Shown: piece after piece, positions 23,336 to 36,800 of the stretch
How positions within the stretch are numbered: position 1 is the first letter of the stretch
How the letters are laid out: the number at the start of each line of letters is the position of its first letter
Origin: Pipra filicauda
Lineage: Eukaryota > Chordata > Aves > Passeriformes > Pipridae
DNA length: 64,000 nucleotides
Direction: 5' to 3'
Assembly (NCBI RefSeq): GCF_003945595.2
Contig: NW_024104529.1
Coordinates: forward strand, 372,001 to 436,000
Notes under the pieces: model-generated
The model's input: the letters and a program-made list of their open reading frames with translations, nothing else
The model's database searches: none
Told to the model about the DNA's origin: nothing
Position numbers and translations under genes: made by a program

Positions 23336-24840
23336 ATTGAATTTCAGCTTGCTGATAGGTGAGTTCAATATAGACATTATTAGGAGCATTATGTGCAAAA
23401 GAGCCATTAGAGCATTTACTCGCGAGCTTCCCTCCATGCCCCTGGGATGGACTGGGGTGGGGAGTATTCCTTCAGGCTTTATATATCAGCAAAGAGAGAC
23501 CTGCTAATTTATTAAACAATTTCAGTCTGTGTCCTCAGTGTTTATGGACCTGTTGTCAGTTTTTGTGCCTGTTGCCCATGCAGGCAGTGGAGGACAGGGA
23601 TGCCAATTTTGAAAAGGGAAGCCCAGTTTCAAGATCCTCTTCCATCCACTTCAGAGTAGTTTCTGTTACTCCTCACTCTGACCCAGGAACATGAACCTCT
23701 CTCTCCTACCTCCCTTGTCAGCATCAAACCCACGCTCCAGCTCCACGCTCCACCCAGAAAGGGATTCCTTAACCAAACAACCCCTCCATGAAGGTTTCCA
23801 TGAGACTTCTCTCTGGTTTAGAAACAGTTTATTTCGTAAAAAAGTGCATTTCTGTGGCTACCTCAACCATCTAACAATGGTTGATGGTCTAATCCACTTT
23901 GGTTACTAATTTAAATGAACTTCTCAGTTGGAAATCAAAGCTACTTCCACCTCCACCATATTATTACAGCTGACTGCAATTATTGCATTAGAACATAGAG
24001 TATTATTTTCCATGGCACAAAGTACTGAATTTTAGAGGGTATCAGCCATCAACTCTGAAGTCTGAACAGTCTTCAGTGAAGGGCAGCATTTAATCCAGAG
24101 AAAAGAGATTTTTATACCAAGTTCTGCAAAAGGATTTCCCATGGGGAGTCTGTTTTGACAACAGTTACCACACTGGGACATGTGCAATGGCTGCAGTTTC
24201 CCACACTAAAAGTGGAGCCTAAATGACCATCAGTTTCAGAAGCATTCATGTTTGTTAACTAAATGCTCATATTTACAAAGAAAAGGGGTGAAATAGGACC
24301 AATTAAAACTTACTAAACTAATAATGAGGTTTATTTTTTTAATAAATTTATCCCATAATATGTTTTCTTCTAGGTACCAAGTTGTAGTAAATACTAACTT
24401 TTCAGTGCTTAAAGAAAGAAAGAACTATGCAGAAGATCCACACACTTATTAAAATAAAAGGCCCAACCGTGTTATAGTGTCAACTTATCCAGATAAAATT
24501 CATGAATGTGAATGAGGGGCTTTCCCCTCCCTCCCCCAACAGATTAAGAAAAAAAAGATAGGTTACATTGAAAAACTTTAAGGAGGTAATCTTGACCTTA
24601 TCACAAGGCCAGGAAGTCCTGGGCTAGGCTGGTAAGCAACTGCACCCTTCTTTTCCCTACCAGAAGTTTTCTGTTGGACTGGTGCTGGCAGGGCTCCCCG
24701 AGAAGTCATGTGTTTTGGCATTTACTCTTTTATTGCAGTACATGGTTCCTCTTATAACTTCTCAGAAGCAGCAAGCAGATGTCCCTGTATTTGTTTCATT
24801 CACACCACGTTTCAGGACTCTACTTCCAAATATGAGGTGG

Positions 24841-24864
24841 TTTGTTTTGTTTTGCTTTGTTTTC
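24841..24864 (+). repeat. (GTTTT)n short microsatellite
   Basis: Reads tttgttttgttttgctttgt followed by tttc, with one interruption (GCTTT). Confidence 0.85.
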
Positions 24865-27800
24865 AGAATTATTAAAGGTGAAAAAAAAGATTCTGTCTTC
24901 CTCAAAACTGCAGCTGTGAGGTAGCAAAACCCAAGCACTACCTGCACGTTTCCATATGTTCTGAGCAACCTCTTCCATTCCCACAAAGATAATCATCCCA
25001 GCTGGGAAACCTCAAACATGAGAATTGCTCTGACTGACAAAAGCAACCTGGGGTGGGGCTGACAAAAAGCAGCATTTAAGCACAGGTCTCAACATGCAGA
25101 GTTGCTATCACAACATCCACACTACTATCAGAAAACACAAAGCACGCCAGGTGGAGGTTTACTCACTGTACATGTGGAATTCTAAGTGCCTGGTACAGTT
25201 TATCCAGTGCTGCTGATCCCGGTGCACACACTGCAGTAACCTGCAGATCCTCCTGGGAATTGTACAGCCTGGCTTCTGACACAGGAGACAGCCTGGGGCT
25301 GGCCTCCAGAGCTCTATATAAACACGCTTGGCTTTGCACCTTGTACCCACCAGAGACGGTGAAAATTTGTTTCCCTCCACCATAACATCGAAGTAAAATG
25401 TTAACTAGCAAAACATGGTACATTTGAGTGTTTAAGTGAAGAGTGTTTAAGTGCAGAGGCAAGATTCAGGTGCTGTATAGTAGTTCTATTGTAATCCTTC
25501 AACATGGATGCTCAAACTGGCGTGGGGATTTTTGTAGTACGGAAGTATCCTGTCTCAGTTTATATCTTATAGCTAAAGTCTCCAAAAGACTGACCTATAA
25601 CATAAAAATTTAATCCATATTCCCGTTATTCAAAAATATTCAGGGGGGCAGGGGAAGACTGAAGAAGACTGCCAACCAGTGTATATGAAGAGATCACAGG
25701 CTACCATTCCTTAAAAACAGCTTATGAAAGATATTGTGGCAGTGTCATGTACTACCCTGATTTTTTTATTTTTTGCTAAAGTAAAAATTGCTTCCTCGGA
25801 TTAATTCTCTCAGTACCTGAGATTTCTCTTTGTTGCAGCTACTGCAGTGATGGATGAGGTTAAACTGATACCTCCTTCACCTGCAAGCCCCATTAACTCT
25901 TTTGCTTTTTCTGATGGTTGCATAACAGATGATTGCGGGTCTGTTAACTGGGACTGGTGGCAGGAAGTTGTCTTCAAGTAGCTCCATTTCTCTCTTCAAG
26001 GCACTGCAGAGGAGAACTGGGTAACTGTACATTCAAAGCAAAGACTCTTTCATATGAAGTGCACACGACTGTGTGTTCAAGGCCATCAGGGAGCTGATGA
26101 AACACCAGTTTTATCTCTGTGCCTCGCAGCCATGCCCTCAACACGAGCTGAGATATGACAACTTTGAAGCTAAACCTCAGTAACGGTTTTATTGTTTGGG
26201 TTTGTTGGTTGTTTTTTTCTTGCATAGACTAATTCAGGCTAGAAAAGTTACCTTCTATTTCCAAATCCCAAAATAAACCATATCCAAACATAGGGATTAC
26301 ATGGATTTTCTGCCAAGAGCATGAAAATCACAAACTGAAAACTACGGATTATTTTGTCTTGCTGTATGGGTGTGTTATTTTTTCCTGGTCAAGTACTAAC
26401 TGGTCACAGAAGATTTGGATGACACTTTTATTTATCAGAAAGTCACTCTCAGATACATGCTTTAATATCTTAGGTATGAAATACTTTAGGCTGACAAATA
26501 CCCATGGCCTTGCTTGGCAGCTAATGCTATGGAATTAAAGCTGGGATGGTCCTGAGGGGGCTGGGAGAGCAATGGGAGTTTACAACTCGGGCAGGTGCTG
26601 AAACAATGCTAATTGACTTCTGATGCTGGCAAGGGGAAGGAAAGAAAACTAGGAAGGCCCAGAAATTTGACTTTACAGCTTCACTACTTTGGTGCTGTTA
26701 ACATTGCCTGTCCTGTCTTCATCGAGGAGGATGAAATCACTGCAGAGAATTGTTCATTCTAATGCAGGGGTACAAGAGAACAAAGAGAAACCTCCAAGAG
26801 GGCAGAAAGAGCCTTGAAAAAGGCATATCAAAATGGAACAGCATAATTCCCTCTCTGACCACACATACAGCTCCCTAAACCACATCAAAGGATGCCACAA
26901 GGAAAATTAAAAAATCAAAAACCTAAAAAGGAAGAAAGGAAATGAGGAATAAAGAAGTTAACTGACAAAACCTTGTCCAAGTGGTGGATCACAGCAGACA
27001 AAAGTGAAAACTACTGTTATTCCCATCTCCTCCCTCACAAAAATACGAGCAGGGATACTGGGTCAGACGAGGTCACTACCTGGTTTCAGCAATTCCCACA
27101 CACGCAGTTCCCCTCCTCAACCCAGAACAGAACACACAGAATGATCTGGCAGCGCTGGCAAACGAACAGGGTTTACACACCGACTGCCTGGGCCAGAGCT
27201 CGCATCCTCTTTCCTATGTCACGTCCCCTCCCTGAGTCAGTGTGACCACTGGCCACATCCACGTACATCACTCCCCGCCACAGCACGGCCTTCAGCAGCA
27301 AGGGCAACATGGCAATAACTTAATCATCCCCTTGGTTGATAAAATACATTTTTTTTGCTTCTTGTGAACCTGCTGTTCCAGTGTTCCACTGGGCAGCCAT
27401 TGGTACTTGAAGGCAGTAATGTTCTACCTCAACAGCATCCATGGCCACACCATCAGCCACGCTCCAGGCCTGTTAAGACTCCTGATGAGAATATTTTCTT
27501 CTGACCCTCTTTACTTGAGCTAACCTGACTGCATTTGCTGTGCCAGGTAGACGTGCACTGTTAGTTTGGACTGTGACATAATTTGGGGGTTTGCTTTGTC
27601 CTTACACTTAGTCTTTTCCCACTGCTTGCTGCTATTCAGCAGATCTTTAGAGCTAAAGACAAGATGGAAAGAGAAGCCATATAAAGGTCAGCTGAGGACA
27701 TGTAACCACTACCTGCTTTTTAAAATGATGCTAAAATGCTTGGTAAACAATCAAATGTGCATTTAGACAATTATTTTAGAGGGCTAGTCATATTCAACTA

Positions 27801-30800
27801 TCAAAATAATTTTTTTAAAATGCCACCGATGCATTTCTGAATGAAAGAACTTCACAGAGAGGCTTACATAAAGGTGGACAGTTTGACAGAACAATTTCTT
27901 CATATTATGGAATTCCAAGTTCATAAACATTTAAAATTAGAAATAAAGTTATTTCAGATTAGCAGCTGATCTACCAGAACACTGTATTTCCATTAGTGCC
28001 TGACATCATCAACACTTGTATGAAATAAATGTCTGTCTCATCTGGGAGATGGGTACAAGCCAAAATAACAAAACATTTTAAATTACTAGTATTACTCCAG
28101 GGTCCTGAAACTAGCTTGCATTTGTAAAAATCCATATTATTTGAGAAAGACAACTGCAGTAATGGTTTTGATTCCCTTGTTACCGTCATCATTCAAAAAG
28201 ATGGCTGAGATGAACACTTCCAGCGCATTTATTTTATGCATCTCAAATAAACTGAAATAATTTTTTGCCATACAAAAACTTTACTTAAATTTGCCGTAAA
28301 ATCTTCATAGTCTTACAAACAAAATATTAGGAAAAAAAATCTAGCAAAACAAGGCTTATAGGGAAAGAGAATATCAAAAGATGAAACTATAAAAAAAAGT
28401 AGACCAAACTGATGACTTACAGGGAAATCTGCAAGCATACAGTACTTTTAGGCCATCAGAAATCCACACCTCTTACTAGAGAAAGTCATGCTCTTTCCAT
28501 TTCCATTACTTTATTTCACAAAGTCCTTGTGGGTTGATAAATCTCACCCTGGTGTCCTGCACAAACACCAAAACAGCATTTTCAATCATTGCCTTGTGTG
28601 AACCTTGCTTGAAAATATTTCCTGAGGCTTTTCAAAAGGATGTTTGCCAACAAGGCAGCTTGTAAAAATGCAGGCTGAGCAAAAGAAAGATATACTGATA
28701 CTATTTTCAAGATCATACAAAAGACCCCTATACACTTCAGCCAAGGAAAAGAAAATTTTCCTTTGTATTTCTTGAACAATTAAAGACAGCATTTAAAGGG
28801 TTCTAGCTGCAAGAGTGCATTCTTAATGGCAACAACATCCCACCGAGTATCTATCAACAAATCCCTTTTGGATCAGAAAGGGAATCACAGGTACTGCAGT
28901 TTATTCTCCAACAATGGCTTTCGGTGTAAATAACAATATTTTTTCTTTCCAGAGTTGAAAAATGTGCTTGAACTCCGTGCTATACTGGCTTTAAAAAAAA
29001 ATAAAATAAAAAAATCAATTGACCTGCTTTCACTTTTATTTGAACATACAGCATTATTGATATGAAGTTCTATAAAGGAGGAAAACACGGTATAGCCATC
29101 TTCATAATTAATGCTTTTTAACCAGAAAACTATTTTGGGCATTGGAAAGTAGAGCAGAAATTATATTTGAGGAGTACTAGGAATAAGCCTTATATAACTC
29201 CTGACCTAAAGTAAACATTAAAAAAAGTGATGCCTATATTAAAAAGATAACTGATCACTTCTATTTTTATAGCACCAGTGATGGAACGGACGGATTCCAT
29301 CCCTGATTAAAATTTAATATACCATGCATCAAGACACTACCTATGAAAATATAGTAAAAATCCATCCTTTGAATATTTTAATGTATTTAAAGTACTTTTA
29401 CGCAGAACAACTATGAGACACTCTAAATTCTATGATATGTGAAATACTTTGATCAACTATGTCTCAGCTACAGTTATTAAATTACATCTCATATAATGCT
29501 CTCTGCCATATTCCACCATGGTATTTTGTAGAACTCCACAGAAATGTTCTTTTTCATCTGTCTTTTACTCAGCTTAGCTATAAAAGTAAACTTTTCAGTT
29601 TTTAGGAATTAGCATGTTCTGGACAATTCCCAGCACTGTGTGCAGGGTAATGAATAAAGATACATCACCCGCATTATTTAAAATTTAAAAATACTCAAGA
29701 GTTTGAGAATGATGGAAAATGCATAGTGAATCAGTGGGCCCCAGGTAAGGACCATCTCACTCTGTTGACAGAAAAACTGTTGGATCATCTCTAGGCTGGA
29801 TTTTGAGACAACACAGAAAGAATATTAGGCATAGACAGTCATCCTTTCATTGCATATGCATCCTTAATTATCATTTTATTCAGTTAAAATGAAACAAAAT
29901 TCTAAAGTTCAGGAACAGAGGGCTGCAAGTTGGCACAGCCAATTTAAACCTCCAGCCTCATTCAGACACAGGAAAACAAAATGTTTTCCAGTTTTTCCAC
30001 GGCTGACTTTGCGACCCAAGTAATGGTTTTAAAAGTACAGGTTGTTTGGTCTGTGATCTCCTGAACTCAAAATGGAAGCTGATATTACTGAAATTCCACC
30101 GTGTGGAAGCACACTGACCCCACAGAGCTCACCAGGCTAAGGGGAACTTCTGTATTTCACTTCCTAACCAAATGAACTGAATGAAAGAGCAGCAGGCAAG
30201 GGGGCCCCTGTCTGGAACTGCATGGATTCACCTGCTCTACCACAATCTCTCTTCTAAAACAAAATGACAGCCCGCGATGAGGATCTTCTTCAGCTTCCAC
30301 AGCTGAATCCCAAGTGCTGTGCTGCTCAGAGCTCAGTTGCTCCCAGGATCCCTGGCAGGCTGCCACACAACGCAAACCCACAAGACCTTGCTTAAAACCA
30401 ACCTACGTCGTCAGATGCCTTTTGAGCTCGGCAGCCCGAAAACCTGTGCTGCAAGGCAACCACAGAGGCTGGAACAGTTTTTAACAGAAGACTGTTCAGA
30501 CCAGTGCCTAGAAGGAGATAAAAGACTATGTAAATGAGCATCATAATTATCTGGTAGACAAGCTTTGGTACTCAGGATTCACAGGTTTTATTTTTAGTTC
30601 TGAAAGGAAGTATGCTTTTTATGGTCAATCCCAGTTGGCCTCTTTCTGCTTTCTGCTCTCTCACCACCTCAGCAAGAGGAATTACAGTACTTCTCGCTTC
30701 AGCTGCTCATCAGCTTTGCTGTAACGGTGCTGTGAAACAGGGATGAACTGGTACTCACACTGTTACTTACAGATTTGTACAGCAGAGGTGGCTGCAACCA

Positions 30801-33800
30801 GAGGTGATTTCATAATTCATTTCATACTCATGCTTTTTACAAAATCCTGGCCTTATGTTTAATGAACTATTTACTCAGCTCAAGCAGTAAATTCATTCAC
30901 AGTATTAGGGATCTATCAGCCAGATTTGCTTTTATATAAAGAAAGTGCAAGTTCTATAGAAATGGAATGGGCACGTTAAGGAAATCTTTCTACCTGCAGA
31001 CCCTCAATACCCAGAAATATTACTTACTTAGATTATAGCGTTTCCTCCTCATATAATCAGAAGTCTTTTTCTTTTCAAGCCACTGCACTTTGTTTTTTTG
31101 ATTTTAAATGATTTTCTTCCAGCCAGAGGTTTGTGCTAGGGCTGCCTGTCCCCCTGCAGAGCAGTGATCAGTGGAGAGGCTCTGCTGTGACTCACTGTAC
31201 CCTCAAATAACCTCCAGACTGTTCCGACCAGAGCTGCAGCAGAACACGGTGGCTGCTGACTCAAACAGATGCAACACGGCCTCATTCCCTCGCAGAGCAC
31301 GGTGCCTTCTCTGTGCCATTAAATATGATTCATACACAGCGCATTGCCAAAATCAAAAGAACAGATCAACATTAGCAGACAGTAAATTCTAAGTCTGCTC
31401 TTCTTTGAATATTACATGCAAATAACTGAGAATAATTCTGCGTATAGCGACTTGCCCTTCAACCTCAGTGAGGATGTTACAAATTTACCACCTTTAGTAC
31501 AAACACACAGTCGGTTTGACCATATAAGCACCCAAAAGAAACATCAGAGATGCCTGACACCAAAGTCAGGGAAATATATGCCAGTGTTTTGCATCAACTG
31601 GTCGTTAATTAGCAGACTGTGGTGGAAGCACTGACATCAAAAGTCATTAAAACCACATCCAAAAAACACCTTCAGATTTCATAGAATCTAACATTCATCT
31701 CTACCCCTCAGAAAAGGAGCCAATGCCTTTGGAAGAAAGGAGGACATGTGACAGAAGAGCTTTTGAGCAATGCTGCCAGACAGCATGGCATGAAGCAGTT
31801 CCTGTCTTGACAAAAAAGTCGCAGAGAGAGACAGACTTGGCTAATAATCCCATCCTTTTCAACCAGACAGGATGTGGTTCTACAATAAAGAGACACTATT
31901 GACTCCATTAACCTACAGTGCTGGAAACAAGTCATGAAAAATGTATGAATTTCCACTGCTCATTACCACCCTCTAAATAGCTGCTACAGGCTTACCTATC
32001 ACTTGCAGTATTTTTCAAGAGAATACTGTAGTCCAGAGAGAGCAGCATTTCCTAACTCAATATATTTTTTTCTTCAAGAAAGAACAAATCTGTGAGTATC
32101 TGCTGATATATTTATGTATGATGAATTAGTCTCTTCCTATGGCATAATGCAGACTCTCAAACTAGAAGAATCGATCTTGCTGTCTAGACTTTAAAGGTTT
32201 CACTAGAAAGGAGTTTAACTTTCAGTTTTCAGTGATATGGGGGGAGTGTCTGGAAAAGCAATAAATAACCAGGCCAGAAAATCTATTTTGAGATTGTTAT
32301 TAATAAGGAGATCAGCAAATAATTATGTGTGGCTACAACAATTTTCTCCAGTGATACTTGAGATCCATACCATAACCCATGAATATAAATTTAGAACTCA
32401 TTTCTTCACAAAAAGTCAGTCATCATTAAAGGATGATGTCACCTGTATGACCAATACATATAAGTCTTTAGCACTCCATGACCTCATAAATAGAAATATC
32501 CATTTATTTATATATCTGTGTACCTCTCTCTTTTTTTTTTATCCCTTTCCCCAACTTGGCCTCCATAAACTCAATTTGTGTTAAGTTTTCATGCTGTTTT
32601 GGCATTTAGCTCACTGAGCCTTTTCCTGCCTCTTTCTCTTTTTACAATTAATAAGAATTTTGCAAATTAGGACAACCTGCATAATATAATAAATATCAAC
32701 TTACAACGGTTTTGCCACTAAAAACCACATAAACTATCAGTATTTAACCTTCATAATGTATTTCTAAGAGTCACTTACACTCATCAAGTAACTTATTCTC
32801 CTCTCATCCAAATAATGATCCTTTCTCTCTCAAACTGAAGATGAATAAGAGGCTTTAACATCGTGTTCAGCATCACAGGAGCGGGACAGGCTCTGGTAAT
32901 ACTTAAGCTCTGAGAAGTTCCAGGGAATGCTCCTCTTGGAGACTCAGTTCATTCCTGTGATGTGTCAGAGTACAGGATTGCACGTTGAGGATTGCACCAC
33001 CAGCCTGGAATGGGATTCTGTGAGGAGTCATCTCCCATCCTGGCATACCTGAGAGCATCCCAGCACAGCCACGACTCACAGCCAGGGAGAGTCTCTGCCA
33101 GCCTCTCCAGCTGCACTGGGACAGGGAGTTGTTCAACCAGCCACAGCCCACTTCTTTTCACTGAGGGGCCTCCAGCACCTTCCTTAGCAGCCAGACAAAG
33201 CTGAAGGCACAGCAGCAGACATAGGAAAGGGCTGCTTTTCAGCCATGGAGACTGCACCCTTGTCAGGTGACTGAACATGAGCTGTCTCATCCAAATGTGC
33301 CCTTCATCACTTCAAAGAAGCATCTTCTGGAGGCAGCTGCATACTGTGTGTCCTGTGAACTGCAACATGGCATTCACAAAAAGGGAGCTGTGAACAACTC
33401 AAACATCCTGTCCCCCGAGGCAAACCAAGACTGTGTAAAGGAGAGTCTCTCCTGCACTCCACAGAAACCACAAAGCTCTCGTTCCACTGTCCTTGGACTG
33501 ACTCACATGGAGAGTACAGCTGTGAGAGGAGCACACACCCTATTGCAGGAGGCAGGTACCACCACCACGGAAACATAGCTGAACAGCACAAGAGGGGATG
33601 CACATCCAGGACAATGAATAAACACCAAATGGCTCTCAGGAATTGTAAAGGCAATAAGAGAAAAGGAACAAATGGTATGTTGGTATCTTGTGTCTATATT
33701 TGCGTGCCAACTTTTTTTGTCTAGATCATTATGGTTTCAAATTTCTTTACAAAATAAAGGTTACCGAAGCTGAATTCTCAGCAGACTGTGGAACCAGAGT

Positions 33801-36800
33801 TCCCACAAAGGGGGTACTTTGAGAAAGGAGGTATGAAACTAGTGAGAAATCTTTAAGGAGAAGAGTTCTAAGGAGCCCTGTTTTTAAGACAAAGCTCTAG
33901 CAATCAGGAGGTGGCAGAGGACAAGGTGTCTGTCCTCTGAGCCCTGGACCTGACCTTAAAGAGCATGTCCTGCACACTGCCCTGGCAAACCACACTATGG
34001 GCACAGGATGCAGAAGTGTGGACTTTTTATCTATTATGGCCACAGGAAGAAACTCATCACAAGACTGTTATATATATCTGTGCATTTCCTTAGAAATCTA
34101 GTTAGCCTTGTCTAAAACCACTTAAGAAGAGCTGTATGGCTGGGAATGAAAACCTTTCTCTGCATTACATAGAGAATCATCTCCAGCCTGGCCGAGATGA
34201 TGTCCCTACAGTCATGTCTTGTTAAATGAATCCTTGCACAAGACCTGGCAAAATGAGGAAGAGAACAAGGGATGAAGAGAAGAACGAAGCTGGACAGTGT
34301 AACCCTTCAACATCATGTGTCTGAAGTGAGGAATTTGTAGGCATCACAGAAAAGGGGATCAGTGATTCCTCAAACCTGAATTAGACTGTGAAGAATTTGT
34401 GATATGATAACAGTGCTCTGCCTGTGACCATCACCCCAGTCCCTCAGTCTTTGTTACGCAGAAGTAGTGATGGGGGCTTCCTGCTTCCAGTTCTTCTTCC
34501 CAGAGCTCTGATGGAAGCTGTACATCACTGGTAAGCTGGGACTCTGCCCAAACAAACACATATACTCCTTTCAGTAGTCACTCCTCTATTCAACACACTT
34601 CCTAGAATTTCAAGGCAAGGGATTCTCTCCCATTCTTTCCCCCAAGAATGGCAAAAATGACACCACAAGAAAGCAAAAGGAAAAACCTACTGGACTTCAT
34701 CCTGTTCTGTTCTGACCTGCAGTCTTCTGTGGCAGCAACAATCCTCCTTTCAAAGGTAAAACGGAGACAACCGCTACCACCAGATATTCTCTGATTCTAT
34801 TCATCTCAGCAAGCAGCATTTGTGTGCTCTGGTGAAAGAGCAAAATCATTTGAGCTACCTTCAGAGAAAAGAACAGGGAGAACAAAGACTCCCCCTTTTG
34901 ACACCAGTGAGCTCCTGCAACGGTTCTCTGGATTTGGAAGATGACGACCTTACATTCTGGCCCTCACTTACCTGAAATAGCTGTGTTTTAGTTCATACCT
35001 CATTCTGGGTACTGGTGGGCAAAGAGTGAACCAGCAACTTCTGGAGACTGAGTCTGATGTGTTAACAGAATCAATCTAGACAAACAAAAGCTGATGCTGA
35101 AACGGATGAAAAAAATCAAAACGAGCTGAAAAATGGTAAACAGCACAAGTACAAGGATTCTTTCCCTGATTCCCCTCACACCCAAGGTTTTCTGTTCTTT
35201 GCTGATGAACTCCCAAATCTCTTTTTTCCCCTGCCAGCAGCCTTCATCCCAACACAAGCCCCTCATACAGCTCTAGAAGCACCAACACTGCTTGCACTGT
35301 TATCAAACAGCAGCAGAGAACTAAACCAGGCTCCAGTCACAGGTTGGAACTGAACAGGAGCAGCTCAGGTAGAGAACTCTACTGCTTTCCCACCTCTCCT
35401 CTTACTGATGGTATCTCCTTTCAAACAGTGAGATACAACCTCCTATCTCAAAACACAGCAGTACATTCTGGAGGCAAAGGAAGAAGTGACTGAATCCTTT
35501 CTCAACAGAGCAGCAGTCCCAGTAGAAAAATGAGGAATTGCAGAACAACATATAGCCAAATTTTTGCGTGACTGCTAAAATCTTATCGAAATTGGAAATC
35601 AGACAAATTGAGGGGGGGAAGTCTTCTTTACTATATCTATGCCTATGGATCATAAAAAATGACAACTGACCTCACTCACCTCCTCTCAGAAAACTACTCA
35701 AGAGAATGACTTCTCAATAATAAAATCGTAATTCCAGCCTTCATGGTTGAAAGTTGAGCCTAGAACTAGGAACAGGCTGCAAATCATTGCTTGCATGAAT
35801 CTGTAAAAATTAATCAGATCTGTGAACTGCCCTGTTAATCTCAAAGCAGAGCACTGCTGAGTCTTTGTCCATGTGGTAGAAACTCTGGCCTTTCTCCATA
35901 TACAGGGAGAAGATGGAATTTTTGCTAATGAATTTCATCACTTGGTCACAGTCAGGAACTACATTATTTCCCCAACTCCACAAGTGCTCCCACTTGCAAG
36001 CTCATTCCCTCAGAGGGTGACTAATGTGCAGGACAGTTCAATGAGCAGTAAAATGTAAAGAACAAAGAGAGCACAGGTTTTGTCTGAGTGGCAGAAGAGA
36101 CAGAAATACGGTCTGGTGAACTCATCAAAGTCAATGAGGAAGGGGGAGGGTGTCTGGAGACTCAGTAAAGGTGGATCAAGGCTACAGACTCTGACGTGGG
36201 ACACCCAAAATACTGCATTACAAAAAACCAAACAACTCTGTGCACAACAAATGACTTGAAGAAAGGGATAAAACCAATGGCCAAGAATTCCAACAGTTGA
36301 AAACTTAGAGGACTGAAAATCACTTTAGAGATGTATTTTTTTAACTTCTTATTTTCACTACTCTGATGGAAAGACTGTTTGAACACAACAGTGCTTTAAA
36401 AAAACCCTCCAATCTGATCAGCCTTACTTATTACAGTTAATTTGTGGGTTGTTCATACGCACATTCTCATGCCTACCTCGGAAATGTAAAATAAGCCTGT
36501 TTCTGATAAACAAAAGTTACTGGGTTTATGTGCATACATGATTACCTATATTCTTTGGCTCCTCACAGTTTTGGATCATGGTTGAAAACAGAATTACAAG
36601 AGCAAAGTGAGTATCTGCTTTGGCCTAATGGTTTATTTTCCATAAGAAATTTTATATAAACAGTTACTGGGTTTTCTCCATTTACTTTTTATAGTCAAAA
36701 TGTTGTTGCTGGCCAACATAACAGTATTCAGGATTTATTGTGTTTTATAAATCTTGCAGTGACTTTCCCGCTATCTACCATCTTCATCTCTCATTTATGA

